Positions 40,274 through 51,193 of a stretch of 64,000 nucleotides of DNA are shown here, one piece after another; position 1 is the stretch's first letter, and the number at the start of each line of letters is the position of its first letter. The DNA is taken from the NCBI GenBank assembly GCA_014529385.2, contig CM043955.1:144743140-144807139 (forward strand). The letters run 5' to 3'. The notes beneath the pieces are model-generated. The model saw only the letters and a list, made by a program, of their open reading frames with translations. It was not told the DNA's origin and did no database searches. Position numbers and translations under genes: made by a program. This stretch comes from Adiantum capillus-veneris (taxonomy: Eukaryota > Streptophyta > Polypodiopsida > Polypodiales > Pteridaceae).

Positions 40274-40696
40274 ATGGCTACTTCACCAGAGGCATGCACT
40301 TCTATTTTTGATGAAAGGTACCCCTTGTCTTTTCAACAAGTGTTCTACGTATGCTACCCTATACTTTCTTGCGAATGGGATTTGATAGAGAGCCTTGCAT
40401 GTGAGAGAAATTTTGAGGAGTTAGAATGGTTGATACGTCTATGGCTAACTAGTGATCCCTACCCAGTAGCGAATGTGTCTCCAATGGCACATGCTTATTC
40501 TTTTGCACAAGATGAGTATCCACGCATCAGGAGGTTCTTGATTAGCATGCTTGCACAAGAGGATGATGAAGAGGAACTAATAGAGACCGAGGAAGACTAT
40601 GGCCTCACGGACAACGATTTTATTTATCTAAATGATGAGGATAGAGGCCTAGCCTTAGGGTGGCCACCCGGTTTATATAATATCCTCTTTCCTTGA
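40274..40696 (+). CDS. Accessory ORF of the A/B family (140 aa), intact
   Basis: ATG 40274-40276, stop 40694-40696. Equal in length to the A copy at 10016-10438 and about 57% identical by eye, with LACERNFEELEWLIRL and DEDRGLALG.PP.LYNILFP kept. Pol of A and B is much more similar, so this protein diverges faster yet stays open. It is acidic, with an E/D run at residues 95-107, and has no hydrophobic span, signal or Cys-His cluster. An upstream in-frame TTG is ignored because the acceptor-like CAG lies between it and the ATG. Expression is probably from a spliced LTR transcript or the internal TATA. Unknown function; candidates are a silencing suppressor, a particle component or a nuclear-import factor, all guesses. 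Confidence 0.78.
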   Translation: MATSPEACTSIFDERYPLSFQQVFYVCYPILSCEWDLIESLACERNFEELEWLIRLWLTSDPYPVANVSPMAHAYSFAQDEYPRIRRFLISMLAQEDDEEELIETEEDYGLTDNDFIYLNDEDRGLALGWPPGLYNILFP

Positions 40697-42030
40697 TTCT
40701 AAAAGGGGTGACAGATAGGTAGGTTAGGGGTCTAGATTGTGTTTTGAGTTTGTTTTTTAGGAGTTTTAATTTTTCCCACTGATGTGCCTCCTGGAGGTAT
40801 TCCTTTTGTTTCCTAGTGTATACCGGAGCGTGTTGCTATTGATAGGATTTGGACCTTCATGGAACCTTCAAATCAAGCGCGACCATCAACACAAACAGGT
40901 GTTTCTTGTCCATTAGCATTGCCCTTATCTTTTTGCATCCATGTTTGTCTGCTTTGATTGTGATTGGTAGCATAATATTCAGCGCATTGGCTTAGTATCA
41001 AACATTTAATTCAATGTAATGTTTTGTCATAATCACTTGTCTAGGTTTAAAAATCAAGCAGTCTGACTAAGCTAGTTTGACCAAGTTAGGTGTTAGAGAT
41101 CTTCTCTTAATACCATGGGGAATGCCTTCCTAATAAGCAATGGTTACTTAGGTTCTTAATCCGATTTAGGCAGCATTGTATGAAATGTACTAGGGCTTTC
41201 TAGTGGGCTTGACCCTATTGACCTTTAGCTTAAGTATTATAAAGGGAGTTTACTAATGTGATGAGCCTGGGGAGGGTAACAGTGTTATATGACCCCCCAA
41301 AGTTACAAAATTTAAATGTTGAAAATGAACAAACAAAAAATCAAAGTGCCACAATGTAAAATTTTAAGCTGGAAGAGAAATCTCTGCTTGAATTGGTACT
41401 TCACTCACATGTATAGCCTATGGTACTAGAGCCCTAGAGGTTCCTAGTGTGGGCGCTTTTCCTTGAAAAGCAAAAAACCCAAGGCATACAAAATAAGCAC
41501 CCACTTCAAAATTGAATCAGTGTGAAAAGACTTTGGGGGGTCAAAGAAAAAGTAATCAGTCAGGCGATGATTTCATGAGAAATTCCTTTTATGGTAGCTT
41601 AACTACAAAGTCTTCTAGGTATAGCCTCTAGTCAGCCCTCGAACATGAATACTTGGCTCTCGCGATTAAACAACTTAATTGACCACAGAAAATTAAGAAG
41701 CTTACCCATGGTATTAATATTCGATCTCTAGTGCCTTTCGACCGTCAAATTAGCGACCCCAAACTTGTTTAATTTTTTGCCTTTACATCTGTTTATGCAT
41801 TTGATTACATTGCAATTTAATGTTCATTGCTAACAAATTGTTTGAAATTCTTTGACCAATCAATTTTTCTACCTAAAACTGCATATGCTTTTTAAGAGAA
41901 TGCCATTACTGTGCCAATGTTGTTTGATTTTGCAGTGACTGAAGAAGGCTAAGGACATTCATCTCAAATGCTCTTCCACCTCGACGAACCAGCTTCAACT
42001 CAATAGCTTCCGAGGACGGAATCTACATCA
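40697..42030 (+). other. 3' non-coding region of element B
   Basis: 1.33 kb without a conserved ORF, closely matching the A 3' region. Includes CCTCC-T-GGAGG and the acceptor-like TTTGATTTTGCAG near 41935. Confidence 0.8.
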
Positions 42031-42043
42031 GGAAGGGGGGCAT
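42031..42043 (+). other. Polypurine tract of element B (3' LTR border)
   Basis: AGGAAGGGGGGCA directly before the 3' LTR, identical to that of A. Confidence 0.9.
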
Positions 42044-42336
42044 GTTAACCCTCACGGCACACGGACACCCTATCGCCTACGATGGACGTGTATTATGTAT
42101 TTGGTAGAGTCAGGTACCGGGCTTGTCGGTCCAATAGGGAAAGGTAGAGTGATCGTCGATGAGAGGCGCACTTTAACTTGGACATTCAAGGGATTAGTTG
42201 GTTAAGCATGGGCGCCCAAGTGTGAATGGGGTGAGCTCCTATAAAAGCCAACTAAACCTAATTTTTACTCATTCTCTCATTTGTGCAATTGAAGAGTGCT
42301 CTTGCTCCATCTCCATCTTCTTCTTCTTCACCTCCT

Positions 42337-42368
<32 letters not shown>

Positions 42369-42619
42369 GGAGAGTGTGTGTGCGATCGAGCATTACGAAG
42401 GCACGACGGCGGCGAAGCGGTTGAGCGCGGCACGACTGCAGCTTCTTCTTCATCGCGGCGAGGAATCCACCACGAAGGCGAGCGTAGAGCAGTGAGTGAC
42501 ACACCCTTTGTTTTCTTGAGCTTGCTAGTTTAGGCTTGTTGTGTGCTTGGAGCCGTTTGTGGCTCGCATACGGTGTATTGGCAAGTCCCTTGCTTCGACA
42601 GTGCTGCAAGGAGCGCACA
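42044..42619 (+). repeat. Element B 3' LTR
   Basis: 576 bp; TG...CA; nearly identical to 29370-29946. Confidence 0.97.
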
Positions 42620-42624
42620 GGTAT
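42620..42624. repeat. Target-site duplication of element B, right copy (GGTAT)
   Basis: Matches 29365-29369. Confidence 0.95.
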
Positions 42625-43028
42625 ATGTGGTCATAACCCCAATCTTGGACCTTCTTCAGTTTTTGCATGAATGGTCGTCCCAAGATTATCTCATAATTGT
42701 TCTTTTTGTCGAAATCGACTATTGCAAATGTATGCTCATACTCGATCCCCCACGAAGTGACAATTACTTTTTCTAAGAGTCCGAGAGGCTTCTCCATGAA
42801 TCCATCTGTCAACTGCAGCTTCATTCTGGTAGCCCTTAGAGCTGGTTTTCCCCATTTTTTCCAAATTTCCTTGGTGGCGATAGCAACTCCCACTCCACTG
42901 TCAAGAATAGCTTTGGAAACTACTCCTTGGAATTCTACCGATAGCGTCGTGTTTCCGTCTTCTCCCTCGTAATATTCTCCAACCTTATTCAATGGTACAG
43001 GTCTAGTGTTTAGGTTAGGTCTGTCCAA
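42625..43028 (-). pseudogene. Element D first protease-like domain
   Basis: Reads NKVGEYYEGEDG, the active-site region AILDSGVGVAIATKE, then YEIILGRPFMQKL and WGYDHIY, where B is inserted. Here the D-S-G triad is intact, unlike the D-G-G of A and B. The frame upstream (43148-43996) differs, so a frameshift near 43150 and a stop near 43047 separate it from gag. Confidence 0.88.
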
Positions 43029-43147
43029 CTCCCTGATTCCTTCTTAGAGCTTCAAGGTGGGGTCTTTCACTCCAAATTTTTCTAGGCATTTTCCTACTGT
43101 GGTCCACATGTTTGGTCTTAACCTTAGGAGTTCTGCTAATGTGATTG

Positions 43148-44641
43148 TCATGTCACTGGGATGGATACCAACTCAATCAATCCTTGCGAATCCATCACCT
43201 TGTTAGAAGAAAGTCTTTGAGATGGGATTGCTCTCACTTCCGACTTAGCTTCATATTCTCCCAGGTAAGAGGGTAAAGTTCTCAAAGAGTCTGGTTGGCT
43301 GTGCCCCGAACTAATAGATCCTTGGTTTCCCCCTTGTGAATGTGTTTCTAAGTTCATTTGTGATCTTGCCTCAAATTCTTCAATAGGAGGTAAGATCACG
43401 TTCTTTTCTTCTCTCGTGCTATTCATGTGGTTACTCATCCTATTAGCCTCGTTGGCCTCTCGGATTTTCTTCCACAGATCATCTAAACCGTTACCGTCCT
43501 TACCCATTTCTACCAATATTTTAGGATGGACCCCGTCACTTGCCCCATCGGTGGTATTTGGAACTATGATAGGCTCTCCTTTAGATTCATAATCATTAGT
43601 GAGTCTTTCCTTTGTTTCTTCATGTTTCTCTAACGTTGGTTGGATAGGGGTTGGAGCTGGTGTGGCATGACAATTTGCCGGTTTACCCAACAGGTCTTCC
43701 ATCAATGATTGAGCCGTCTCGATCATCTTTTTACACATATCCAACCTCTGTTTTTCTATTTCTGCATATGGATAAGTCATCCACCTTTGCTCCTGGGTTT
43801 GGTTCTTTTTAAGTCGAGCTTCATAAGCTACTACCAGTGCATCCAACTGCTCGTTTACCTTGTCTGCCAGTACAGATCCTCCTGATCCTGCACTTTTGGG
43901 CTCTTCTATTTCCTTGGATGCTATGGCTGTTGTGGTGTGTGAGCTTAAGCTAGCTAGGTTCTCTAACCGCTCCAATCTGTTCTTTGTATGTTTCAACTCA
44001 TCGGATAGGGCTGCTTGCTCTCGTTCTTTCCTAGCTTTCCTACGTGCCTTTCTAGCTTTCCAAGTGCTTCTCTGATTTTTCGTTTCTGAACTTTGGGCAT
44101 CGGTTTTTGGTTCTTCTACTATGGGTTCGTTCGTCCTTCTTTGGGCTTAGGCTCGTGTTACCGCCTGAATAGGTATGATTGTTTCATTTTCCGATCCTCC
44201 ACTGGAATGTACTGTCTCCAACAGGTTCAAGGTGGTTTTTGCTCCTTTGCTCGGGTTTTTAGGGAAATCGGGAATCAAATGAGTAATTCCACATTCTGGG
44301 CAATACGCATTGACTCTAATGATTTCATCATGAGGACAATCTCTCAGCCAATGGTCTCCACCACACTTGTAACAGGGTCCCTTGGGTTGTTGAGGTGCTC
44401 CTTGAGCCCCTCGTTGTTGGTAAGCCTGTCTCTGTCCGCCCATGCCTCCATTGGCTATGAGCAACAATGTTCGTTCATCTAAGCTATATCTTCCTTCTCC
44501 TGCGGCCTGTGCAGCAGTTGGAGGTCCTTGATTCCCTATCATGCTCCATGGTTCTGGTGTCGAGGGTTCTTCCGGTGGATAATAGGCATGGTTTTCCGCA
44601 TGTCCATTGGGATCTTCATAATATGCATGCATAGGCACCAA
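43148..44641 (-). pseudogene. Element D nucleocapsid and gag-protease linker
   Basis: One frame with a single TAG at 44147-44149. The N-terminal part has the knuckle CYKCGGDHWLRDC and a degenerate second one (CPECGITHLIPDF, last Cys lost). Then a basic region (RKARRKARKERE) likely to form a coiled coil (LSDELKHTKNRLERL), followed by a charged linker. It corresponds to the knuckle 3-4 and linker region of A and B. Confidence 0.8.
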
Positions 44642-44656
44642 AGCCTTTTCTTCTAA

Positions 44657-46870
44657 TTAAGTTACCGTTGATGTGTATCTTATACCAACTGGTCGTAAAC
44701 TTGGTAGGGGTGGTTGTTGCCCCAACATTGGTTGTGGTCTTTCTACACCTACAGGTCCTGGTAAGTTGTCAGCTTGATATCTAGGCATCGGTGGAACTTG
44801 AGGGGACGCTACGGGAGCTTGGGGAGCGTAAGGTCTCTCCCTCACATATCCCTTGTTATAGTAACATTCCTCGGTCCCATGGTTTGTCCATTTTTGCTCA
44901 ATAGCACACCACTTGGGCTGTTTATCTTGAGGTTTGGCGTACAAGTTGATATTTTTTAGCACTTCATCTATGAGCTGCTCCTGGTTTACCGCTATTTCTC
45001 CTTTCGGTGTTGTCCTGGAAGACTTGCTCCCACTTTGCTGTGAAGATGAATCGTCATCAAGGTCCTTGAACTCCCCTTCTTTGTAGACCGCACAATTGTC
45101 CACAAGGTACAGAGCCTCCTTGGTCAACTCATTCAACGTCGTGCTCCTCTTCATATGTAAGTCTTTTGGGAGATCTGCATTCCTTAGTCCTTGGATGAAT
45201 ATCAGCATAAGTCTGGACTGAGTTGGCAGTTCTTCAACAAGACAGAACTTAACATATCTTTTTAGTTTTAGGGCTGCCTTCCGTACAGATTCTCCATCTT
45301 TTTGTTTCAATTTATGGATTTGTGAGACGGTATTATGAGCTATTCCCCTTTGAGAGAATTCCTCAATAAACTCGTCAAACACTTCCTCCATCGACTCAAA
45401 GTCTCTACGCTCCACAGAGTCAAACCAAGTTGCAGCATCATCCTCTAGGGTTAGTCCTAACCCTGCAAATTGGGTAGGAAAATCTAACACCTCTTCGGTT
45501 CTAATTACACACACAAAGGCTGCCACATGATCTCTTGGGTCTCTGTTTCCTGTGTATTTCTTGTTTATCCATTTTTGCACTTGAGAAGGTCTAATTCTGC
45601 GATGGTCTATAAACCTCATCATTGGATCACCCCGTCCAAGTCTATACACCTCCTCAGGCCTTCTGTAATAGGCTGGTTCCTCTCCCAACGATGCTCCTAA
45701 GCCATAATTTCTAATAGTTCTTGCTGGAGGTGGTTCTTCTCTTTGAACTCCTTCGATGGGTGGTCCTCCAAGCTCGGTCGACCCTTGTGTCTTTGGCTTA
45801 CTCTCTGCTTGATACCTTGAATAGTGTGGTGGTTCTTGCAAATCCCTGAGTCCTCGTGCGGCTTGATAACCATCTCGATTTCGGTCTGGTTCCATTGTTG
45901 CACTCTGTCGAAGCCATGCCTGCAATGATGGCTGGTTTGCTGGTTGGTCTTGGTTGTTGAATACTTGCTGTCTGGTGGAATGTGAGGTAGTGTCATACTC
46001 ATCTAAAAATGGATTTGTTGACTTGCTTGGGGTGTGGGAGGCTCTCGGCATTTCCTCAGGGGCATATGCTGATGCTCCTGGACGTGTTTCTCTTTCTACT
46101 TCCTCTAGGAGAATACGTTGGTATTCTCGCCCGTATCTATCAACAAAAACTATGCCCTTCCCCGTAGCAGTTTTATAAGAGAATAAGTAAAGAACCTTGT
46201 CTTTGCTTAGTTCATTTACGTATGGTTCTTTGCTGCGAAAGTAAGAGACAATACCCTCGCTCTCGTGTTTGTAGATTCCCACATTCTCGTTATAAGTTGG
46301 AATCCTGATTGTTTTCTTATCGTACATAAAAATAGCTCCCTGCCGATCAATGTTTGGTGGCGGCTCTTGAGTTTCTGAAACCATTTTCCCTTTAGCCACG
46401 TTATCTCCATATCTGTTGTAATCTTTAGGGTTGCTAACTATTAAATAGTGCTTCCCCTTTTCATCTCGGAATCTATCTCCATCATCATATATGCGGATTA
46501 TCTCCAATCTTTGTGCTGGCGTCTCTTCGATACAAATGCACTTGCGGCCTCGATAGTCAGAATAGACTAGGGCTCCTCTTGAGTTTGTTCCCTCTAAGAA
46601 GATCACCGTAAGCCTGGAATCATTCAAAGGATTTTGGGAGGTGCTTCCTCCTCGCATAGGTCCATCATAGGTGAAACCTCCTGGCTATTGACTACCCATC
46701 ATGAAGAAAGATTTTTCTAACGAAGTGTCAGTATCACTACCTTCCTCAATAATCGGTGCTAGCGGATCTAGCCTTGCCTGAGTTACACTCTCTTCGGTGG
46801 ACACCAAGCTACCTTGGTCACCTGTCACCTTCTGGTCTCTAACAATGTGTCTTCCTGATCTTAAATTCAT
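44657..46870 (-). pseudogene. Element D gag
   Basis: Starts at ATG 46868-46870 (MNLRSGRH), the same first residues as the A gag. An in-frame TAG (46685-46687) is followed by 666 open codons to a TAA at 44657-44659, after which the same frame continues. The first ~370 residues of the long piece are an unfamiliar beta-strand-like region with YDDGDRFRDEKGKHYL and FVDRYGREYQRI; the capsid-like domain follows (FAGLGLTLEDDAATWFDSV, QKDGESVRKAALKLKRY). Near the C-terminus a Cys/His cluster (CAIEQKWTNHGTEEC) resembles an enlarged zinc knuckle. Confidence 0.85.
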
Positions 46871-48694
46871 CAAACTCATCAATGCAATTTAGCACAAATT
46901 CAACCACTCACCTGGCAGCGGGTCAGTTTCTGCACAACTGCTTGCTTTGTTGCTGAATATACCTGTACACAAGAGTTTTAATTTCGGCAATTGAATCAAA
47001 GCATTTATCTGCTAGAGGTTATCTTAGTAATGATTGGTATAACTGGAGAGTTAATCTCAACCACTACTGTATATTATACATTGCTGATGTTCTGGATTAG
47101 GTTGCTAATCTGAAACGGTACTTCCTTCTGGTGTTGGCCAATTTACGCGAAAAAGTCTGAATTCAGTCTTTTGCTTTGTCAAATGGGCAACCAAGGTCCA
47201 AATTCACTTTTGAAAGAAGTTCTGGAACCCTTAAGAAAAATGGAACCTCACTGTCTAGGCCAGGTCAAATTTTCTCTGCAATATGCCCCAATAGACATCC
47301 TACGTGTAGGATGTCTCCTGCTGTATTTTGCCTGGGTTTTTGCACTGTTGTTTCCCCTTGTTGTGCTGAGCTTACAGCTGCTTTTACTTTTTTGATTTGG
47401 ACTTTTATAAGCTGGTCAATGAGTCAGGAATTTGTTCCGACGGCCTGTTGATGGTATTGATCAGTCTAATCAACTCCAAATTGGACCAAAATTGACTAGC
47501 TGTCTTGCCTTAGGCTATACAACACCTTACAATGCTCTAAGTCAAATCTTGGCTTCATTTTTCTTGCATTAGACATACTACGCGTAGGATGTCTTTTTCA
47601 TCAGAATGGCTTTAAACTCAAGGCTTAAGCTCCCCTTGAGTTGCTAATCACCTTGGTATACTCAAATTTTAGTTTGGAGTCCCAAATCACACAGAAGACA
47701 TCCTACGCGTAGGATGTCTTTTTGGCCTGTTTGACCCCATATTTGTTCCACAGCTTCCCCTTGATGTCAGTATCCCAGAGGTATGCTTAGATTTCGATTT
47801 GGATGTCAAAAGTCTCAAACTTCAGCTGTTTTTGTTTTTTCGGTCAAAAGTGCTAAAGTCCGCTTTGAACCCAATTTTCTTACCCAAATGAGGTGAAACC
47901 CTTTTTAGTCACTCAATATATCATGCAAGACACACTCATGCAGCCATCTTATGGTTTTGGTCTCAAGTTAATGTTTTGGCACTATTTGGGTAGGATGTCT
48001 TGCAATTTCAGTCTATCTGGCCTTATCCTGTCAAGATATGGCCAAATTTCCACTTTCCAGTTGTAATTAGGATAAATCCTACCTTCTGAACACATTGGTC
48101 AACTCAAAATCCCTAAATTCCTCTCAGATTGGCTTGTAGACATCCTACGCGTAGGATGTCTTTTGGCTTAAAATTAAAGTTTTTTCTGACAGGAATGCTC
48201 ATGATACTCTAAAGACCTATCAAAAACACTCATAGTAACTTTTGGACTTCAATTAGGCTTTCAACCGCACTTTTGCATCTTTTTGCGTCTTTTACAAACT
48301 TGTAATGATTCTACCAAGCAAGTGTACATGCATGAAATGCTCTAGATCTGAATCATGATGTCCTACTTACTCTACTCCTACCTATCATGAAGAAATGGTG
48401 ATAATGGTGTTTTTGGTTGCTTTTTGGCCTCTCCGGACTCTCAAGCTCTCCTCTCACCGCTTCTACCACCCAACTCCTACTCTAGAACTCGACTATTACC
48501 TACAACTACCTAAGTCTACCTCCTCTACCTAAGTCACACGCTTCCTAGACCAGACACACGCTTCCTAGACTCCCTCTAAGACCTAGAGAGTCCTCCACCC
48601 TCTGATCCTATCTAAATGTAAGGCGAGACTCTTGGCAAGCCAAAAAATCCCAATCCTCAAGGATTAGTCTCGGTCACCTACCTAAGGTTTTCGT
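46871..48694 (-). other. Element D untranslated leader
   Basis: 1.8 kb between primer-binding site and gag without a credible ORF. It carries four copies of the palindrome (see 47293-48161). Confidence 0.7.
47293..48161. repeat. Palindrome copies in the D leader
   Basis: The 24-bp palindrome (core ACATCCTACGCGTAGGATGT) lies at 47293-47316 and 47571-47594 (one mismatch each), 47696-47719 and 48138-48161 (perfect); a half copy is near 47992-48003. Spacings of 278, 125 and 442 add up to about three 282-bp units. The flank TTTTTCATCAGAAT after 47594 matches that after 957, so both clusters come from one repeat in the same orientation. Confidence 0.85.
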
Positions 48695-48711
48695 CCCCGA
48701 CAGCGGCGCCA
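48695..48711 (-). other. Primer-binding site of element D, tRNA-Asp type
   Basis: The minus strand reads TGGCGCCGCTGTCGGGG one base after the LTR end. It fixes the orientation of D and its LTR border. Confidence 0.9.
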
Positions 48712-49181
48712 ATGTTGGACGGATACGCCGCGACGGACGTCAGCACAGCGAGAACTCACCTAACAAGTAATGTCAGCTAAGGACGAAGCTCAACCCGCAG
48801 GCGCGTGGAAGCAAGCATAAGGTGTCAACCTACACTCGACCGACTCCTAACTAATTCCTACAGAGGTCCCTACCAATTGTCTAAGTCACAGCCTTCAAGA
48901 GTGCAAAAGAGGATATTTCCTACAATGCTTGCTAGAGCCGAACACCCATCAAACACTTTCAAAACACCATACAACTTGAAGGAGACCTTACTAATACCTA
49001 TAGGCCACTCTCCCTAAGGCCTATGAACCAAAATCACGGCCCAAAACACCCGGTGCAGAAACACGTAAGATGTCTGGCCAAAATCTGCAGGTCTTCATTT
49101 TTGAAATCTGAAGTGCCTAATGTGTATCTCTACTCAATGTGAACGCGTGGATATGCTGCAATGCGAAATCAGATAACGTAT

Positions 49182-49187
49182 ACTCAC
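49182..49187 (-). promoter_or_regulatory. Donor-like splice site in the D LTR
   Basis: The minus strand reads GGGTGAGTAT, a near-perfect 5' splice site about 470 bp before the LTR end, parallel to the GTGAGT of the A/B LTRs. Confidence 0.4.
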
Positions 49188-49435
49188 CCAAACAACAGAT
49201 GAAGCTCGTAGAAGGAGCTCCCAAAGCCGGACCGCACGTGCGCAATGTTGGTATCGGCTTGTAGCTCTAGTCGGGGGCAACACGCTGCACTTCTCCGCAC
49301 TCGATTCCGACCACCGTAGCACACGTAGCGTCAAGACGAAGCTCACACTCTCTCTCACGTACACAGTACGCTCACTCACAAACTTCCCACTTTTTTAAAA
49401 TGACAAAAGGTTTTTTTATTAAGGTCAAAAAGTGG

Positions 49436-49443
49436 TATATATA
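49436..49443 (-). promoter_or_regulatory. TATA box of the D 5' LTR
   Basis: TATATATA (self-complementary) about 110 bp from the outer LTR end. Confidence 0.55.
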
Positions 49444-49649
49444 CCTTACAACTTCTCAAACCCTAAAGTTCCAAAATCAACCATCTACTCATTCTAACTA
49501 TCAAAACTGGGATACAATCTGGAAACTTCTGTAAGTCCCAATATTTACAAGGTGAAAAATTGGGTTTTCCTCATTGAATGAATAATTACAAAAAATAATA
49601 GTTCCAAGTAGTTAGATGCCGTGGGGTGTGTCCAGCTTCTAACAATAGA

Positions 49650-50555
49650 GATCAGCCATTTTTTAATTTAGAAGAGGACATTTCTTATTTCAAAGGTGAA
49701 GGTGATGTTATTGTATTTGGGGATATGAATGCTCACACAAAAACATTGCAACATGATACTTAACAATTTGATATGCCATACATTTCAAGGGAGTTGGAGG
49801 AGGTTCACTTGTATGATCGTTCTTCAATGGATGAGAAAGAGCCCAGGTATGCTCATTGCCAATGGTGTATCTTTGTGGAGTGGAACCAATGGATTTACAT
49901 GTAGGAGACATAATGGGGATAGTGTGATTGACTATATGCTACTCTCCGAAGCCATCATGTATTGCATATAGAGTTTTATGTTTGGCCAATGGACCCCGGA
50001 ATCTGGCCATGGCACCTTATGTATTGACCTTTCATGTGGAGAAGCAACTAAGCATGATAATCTCAGCAAAAGGAAAGAGAAATTATCAGTATGTATGGAT
50101 TTCAAACGAGCACCAATGTACATTGAAATGGTTGAGCAAAATTTATGGATGAAGAAACTTCAATATTGTGTACCATTGGAAACTAAATGGGAAGCTTTCA
50201 AGAAAGTTATTTGTTCTTGTGCCGAAGAATGCTTTGCTATAAAGCATCTCCATGGTATCAACAAAGATAGATCATGCAAAAGGTGTGGTTTGATAAAGAA
50301 TGTCAAGATCCTCGAAAGTCCTTGATAAAGCTTGATGCAACTATGGACAAAGACAACTATCAAAGTCATTTGCATACATACAAGGCATTGATTCAAAAGA
50401 AAAGAAGAATATGGGGTGTAAAGCAACAACTTTTTCAAGTCCAAGAAAAGACACATGCATGTGGAAGATTTTGGAAAAACTTGAGGGGCAAGCGGGTTGA
50501 GAATTTTGGTAACTTGAGTCTTGTGGATATGTACACATTGCAGGCAAGTATATGA
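49650..50555 (+). pseudogene. LINE-1 endonuclease remnant and linker
   Basis: GEGDVIVFGDMNAHTKT (49690-49745) is the typical catalytic motif of an apurinic-like endonuclease. The reading continues over several frames: 49978-50325 (SGHGTLCIDLSCG, WEAFKKVICSCAEECF) and 50274-50555 (KVWFDKECQD, YKALIQKKRRIW), the usual linker before RT. The N-terminal part of the domain is absent. Not functional. Confidence 0.8.
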
Positions 50556-50569
50556 GCAAGCAAATGATG

Positions 50570-51193
50570 AAAAATGCCATTTTATGGTTCACTTCCATGT
50601 ATGCCTTCTTTTTTTGCTATTGAGGATGTATGCGGTGGGCTTGAAAAGTTGGCCACTCGCAAAGCGGGAGATCTTCAAGGTATCAACCTGGAGATGATCA
50701 AATAGATGGGAGATTTTACCCATGAGTGGATGTGTGATATGTTCAACCTTGCACTTCAACATGGTATGCCTTATGCTGAAAAATGCCATTTTATGGTTCA
50801 CTTCCATGTATGCCTTCTTTTTTTGCTATTGAGGATGTATGCGGTGGGCTTGAAAAGTTGGCCACTCGCAAAGCAGGAGATCTTCAAGGTATCAACCTGG
50901 AGATGATCAAATAGATGGGAGATTTTACCCATGAGTGGATGTGTGATATGTTCAACCTTGCACTTCAACATGGTATGCCTTATGCTAAAAAATGCCATTT
51001 TATGGTTCACTTCCATGTATGCCTTATTTTTTTGCTATTGAGGATGTATGCGGTGGGCTTGAAAAGTTGGCCACTCTCAAAGCGGGAGATCTTCAAGGTA
51101 TCAACCTGGAGATGATCAAATAGATGGGAGATTTTACCCATGAGTGGATGTGTGATATGTTCAACCTTGCACTTCAACATGGTATGCCTTATG
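50570..51193 (+). repeat. Threefold tandem repeat, 209-bp unit, inside LINE-1
   Basis: Three near-identical copies (about 50570-50777, 50778-50986, 50987-51193) starting near AAAAATGCCATTTTATGG and ending ATGGTATGCCTTATG. Only a few single-base differences, so the amplification is recent compared with the decay of the LINE. Each copy covers the start of the RT domain (GDFTHEWMCDMFNLALQHGMPY). 209 is not a multiple of three, so the frame is destroyed. Confidence 0.93.

Larger units (their letters stand above)
29370..42619 (+). mobile_element. Element B: nearly complete, young Ty3/gypsy (Athila/Tat-like) element with accessory ORF
   Basis: 13.25 kb with LTRs of 577 and 576 bp differing at about six or seven positions by eye (about 1%) plus GT/GA length changes, so it is the youngest insertion visible. 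Order: LTR, primer-binding site, leader, gag, first protease-like domain, RT, RNase H, integrase, second protease-like domain, tail, internal polypurine/TATA module, accessory ORF, 3' region, polypurine tract, LTR. Compared with A, gag-pol carries two frameshifts (about 33130 and 35585) and one TGA near the end (39587-39589), so it is probably not autonomous. Confidence 0.96.
3307..49549 (-). mobile_element. Element D: old Ty3/gypsy (Athila/Tat-like) retrotransposon split by A and B
   Basis: Read right to left: 5' LTR (48713-49549), primer-binding site (48695-48711), long leader with palindromes, gag (46870-44657), zinc-knuckle region (44641-44147), protease (43028-42625), B insertion, linker and RT (29364-27059), RNase H and integrase (27055-25774), A insertion, integrase end, second protease-like domain and tail (5159-3307). 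Across both insertions the reading frame resumes once one copy of the 5-bp target duplication is discounted. In-frame stops and a frameshift make it inactive. The 3' LTR is not in the window, so the left end is open and 1-3306 may also belong to it. Confidence 0.85.
48713..49549 (-). repeat. Element D 5' LTR
   Basis: 837 bp. The inner end is fixed by the primer-binding site (minus strand ...GTCCAACA); the outer end is set at the TGTAAATATTGGG start (minus strand), which gives TG...CA ends. No second copy lies in the window, so the outer border is less certain. A TATATATA box is at 49436-49443 and a donor-like GTGAGT at 49182-49187. Confidence 0.72.

Noticed and set aside
48713-49549. 3' LTR of D sought at 1-3306
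   Set aside because: No match to the D LTR ends (TGTTGGAC..., ...ATATTTACA) was seen there, so the 3' LTR is taken to be outside the window.
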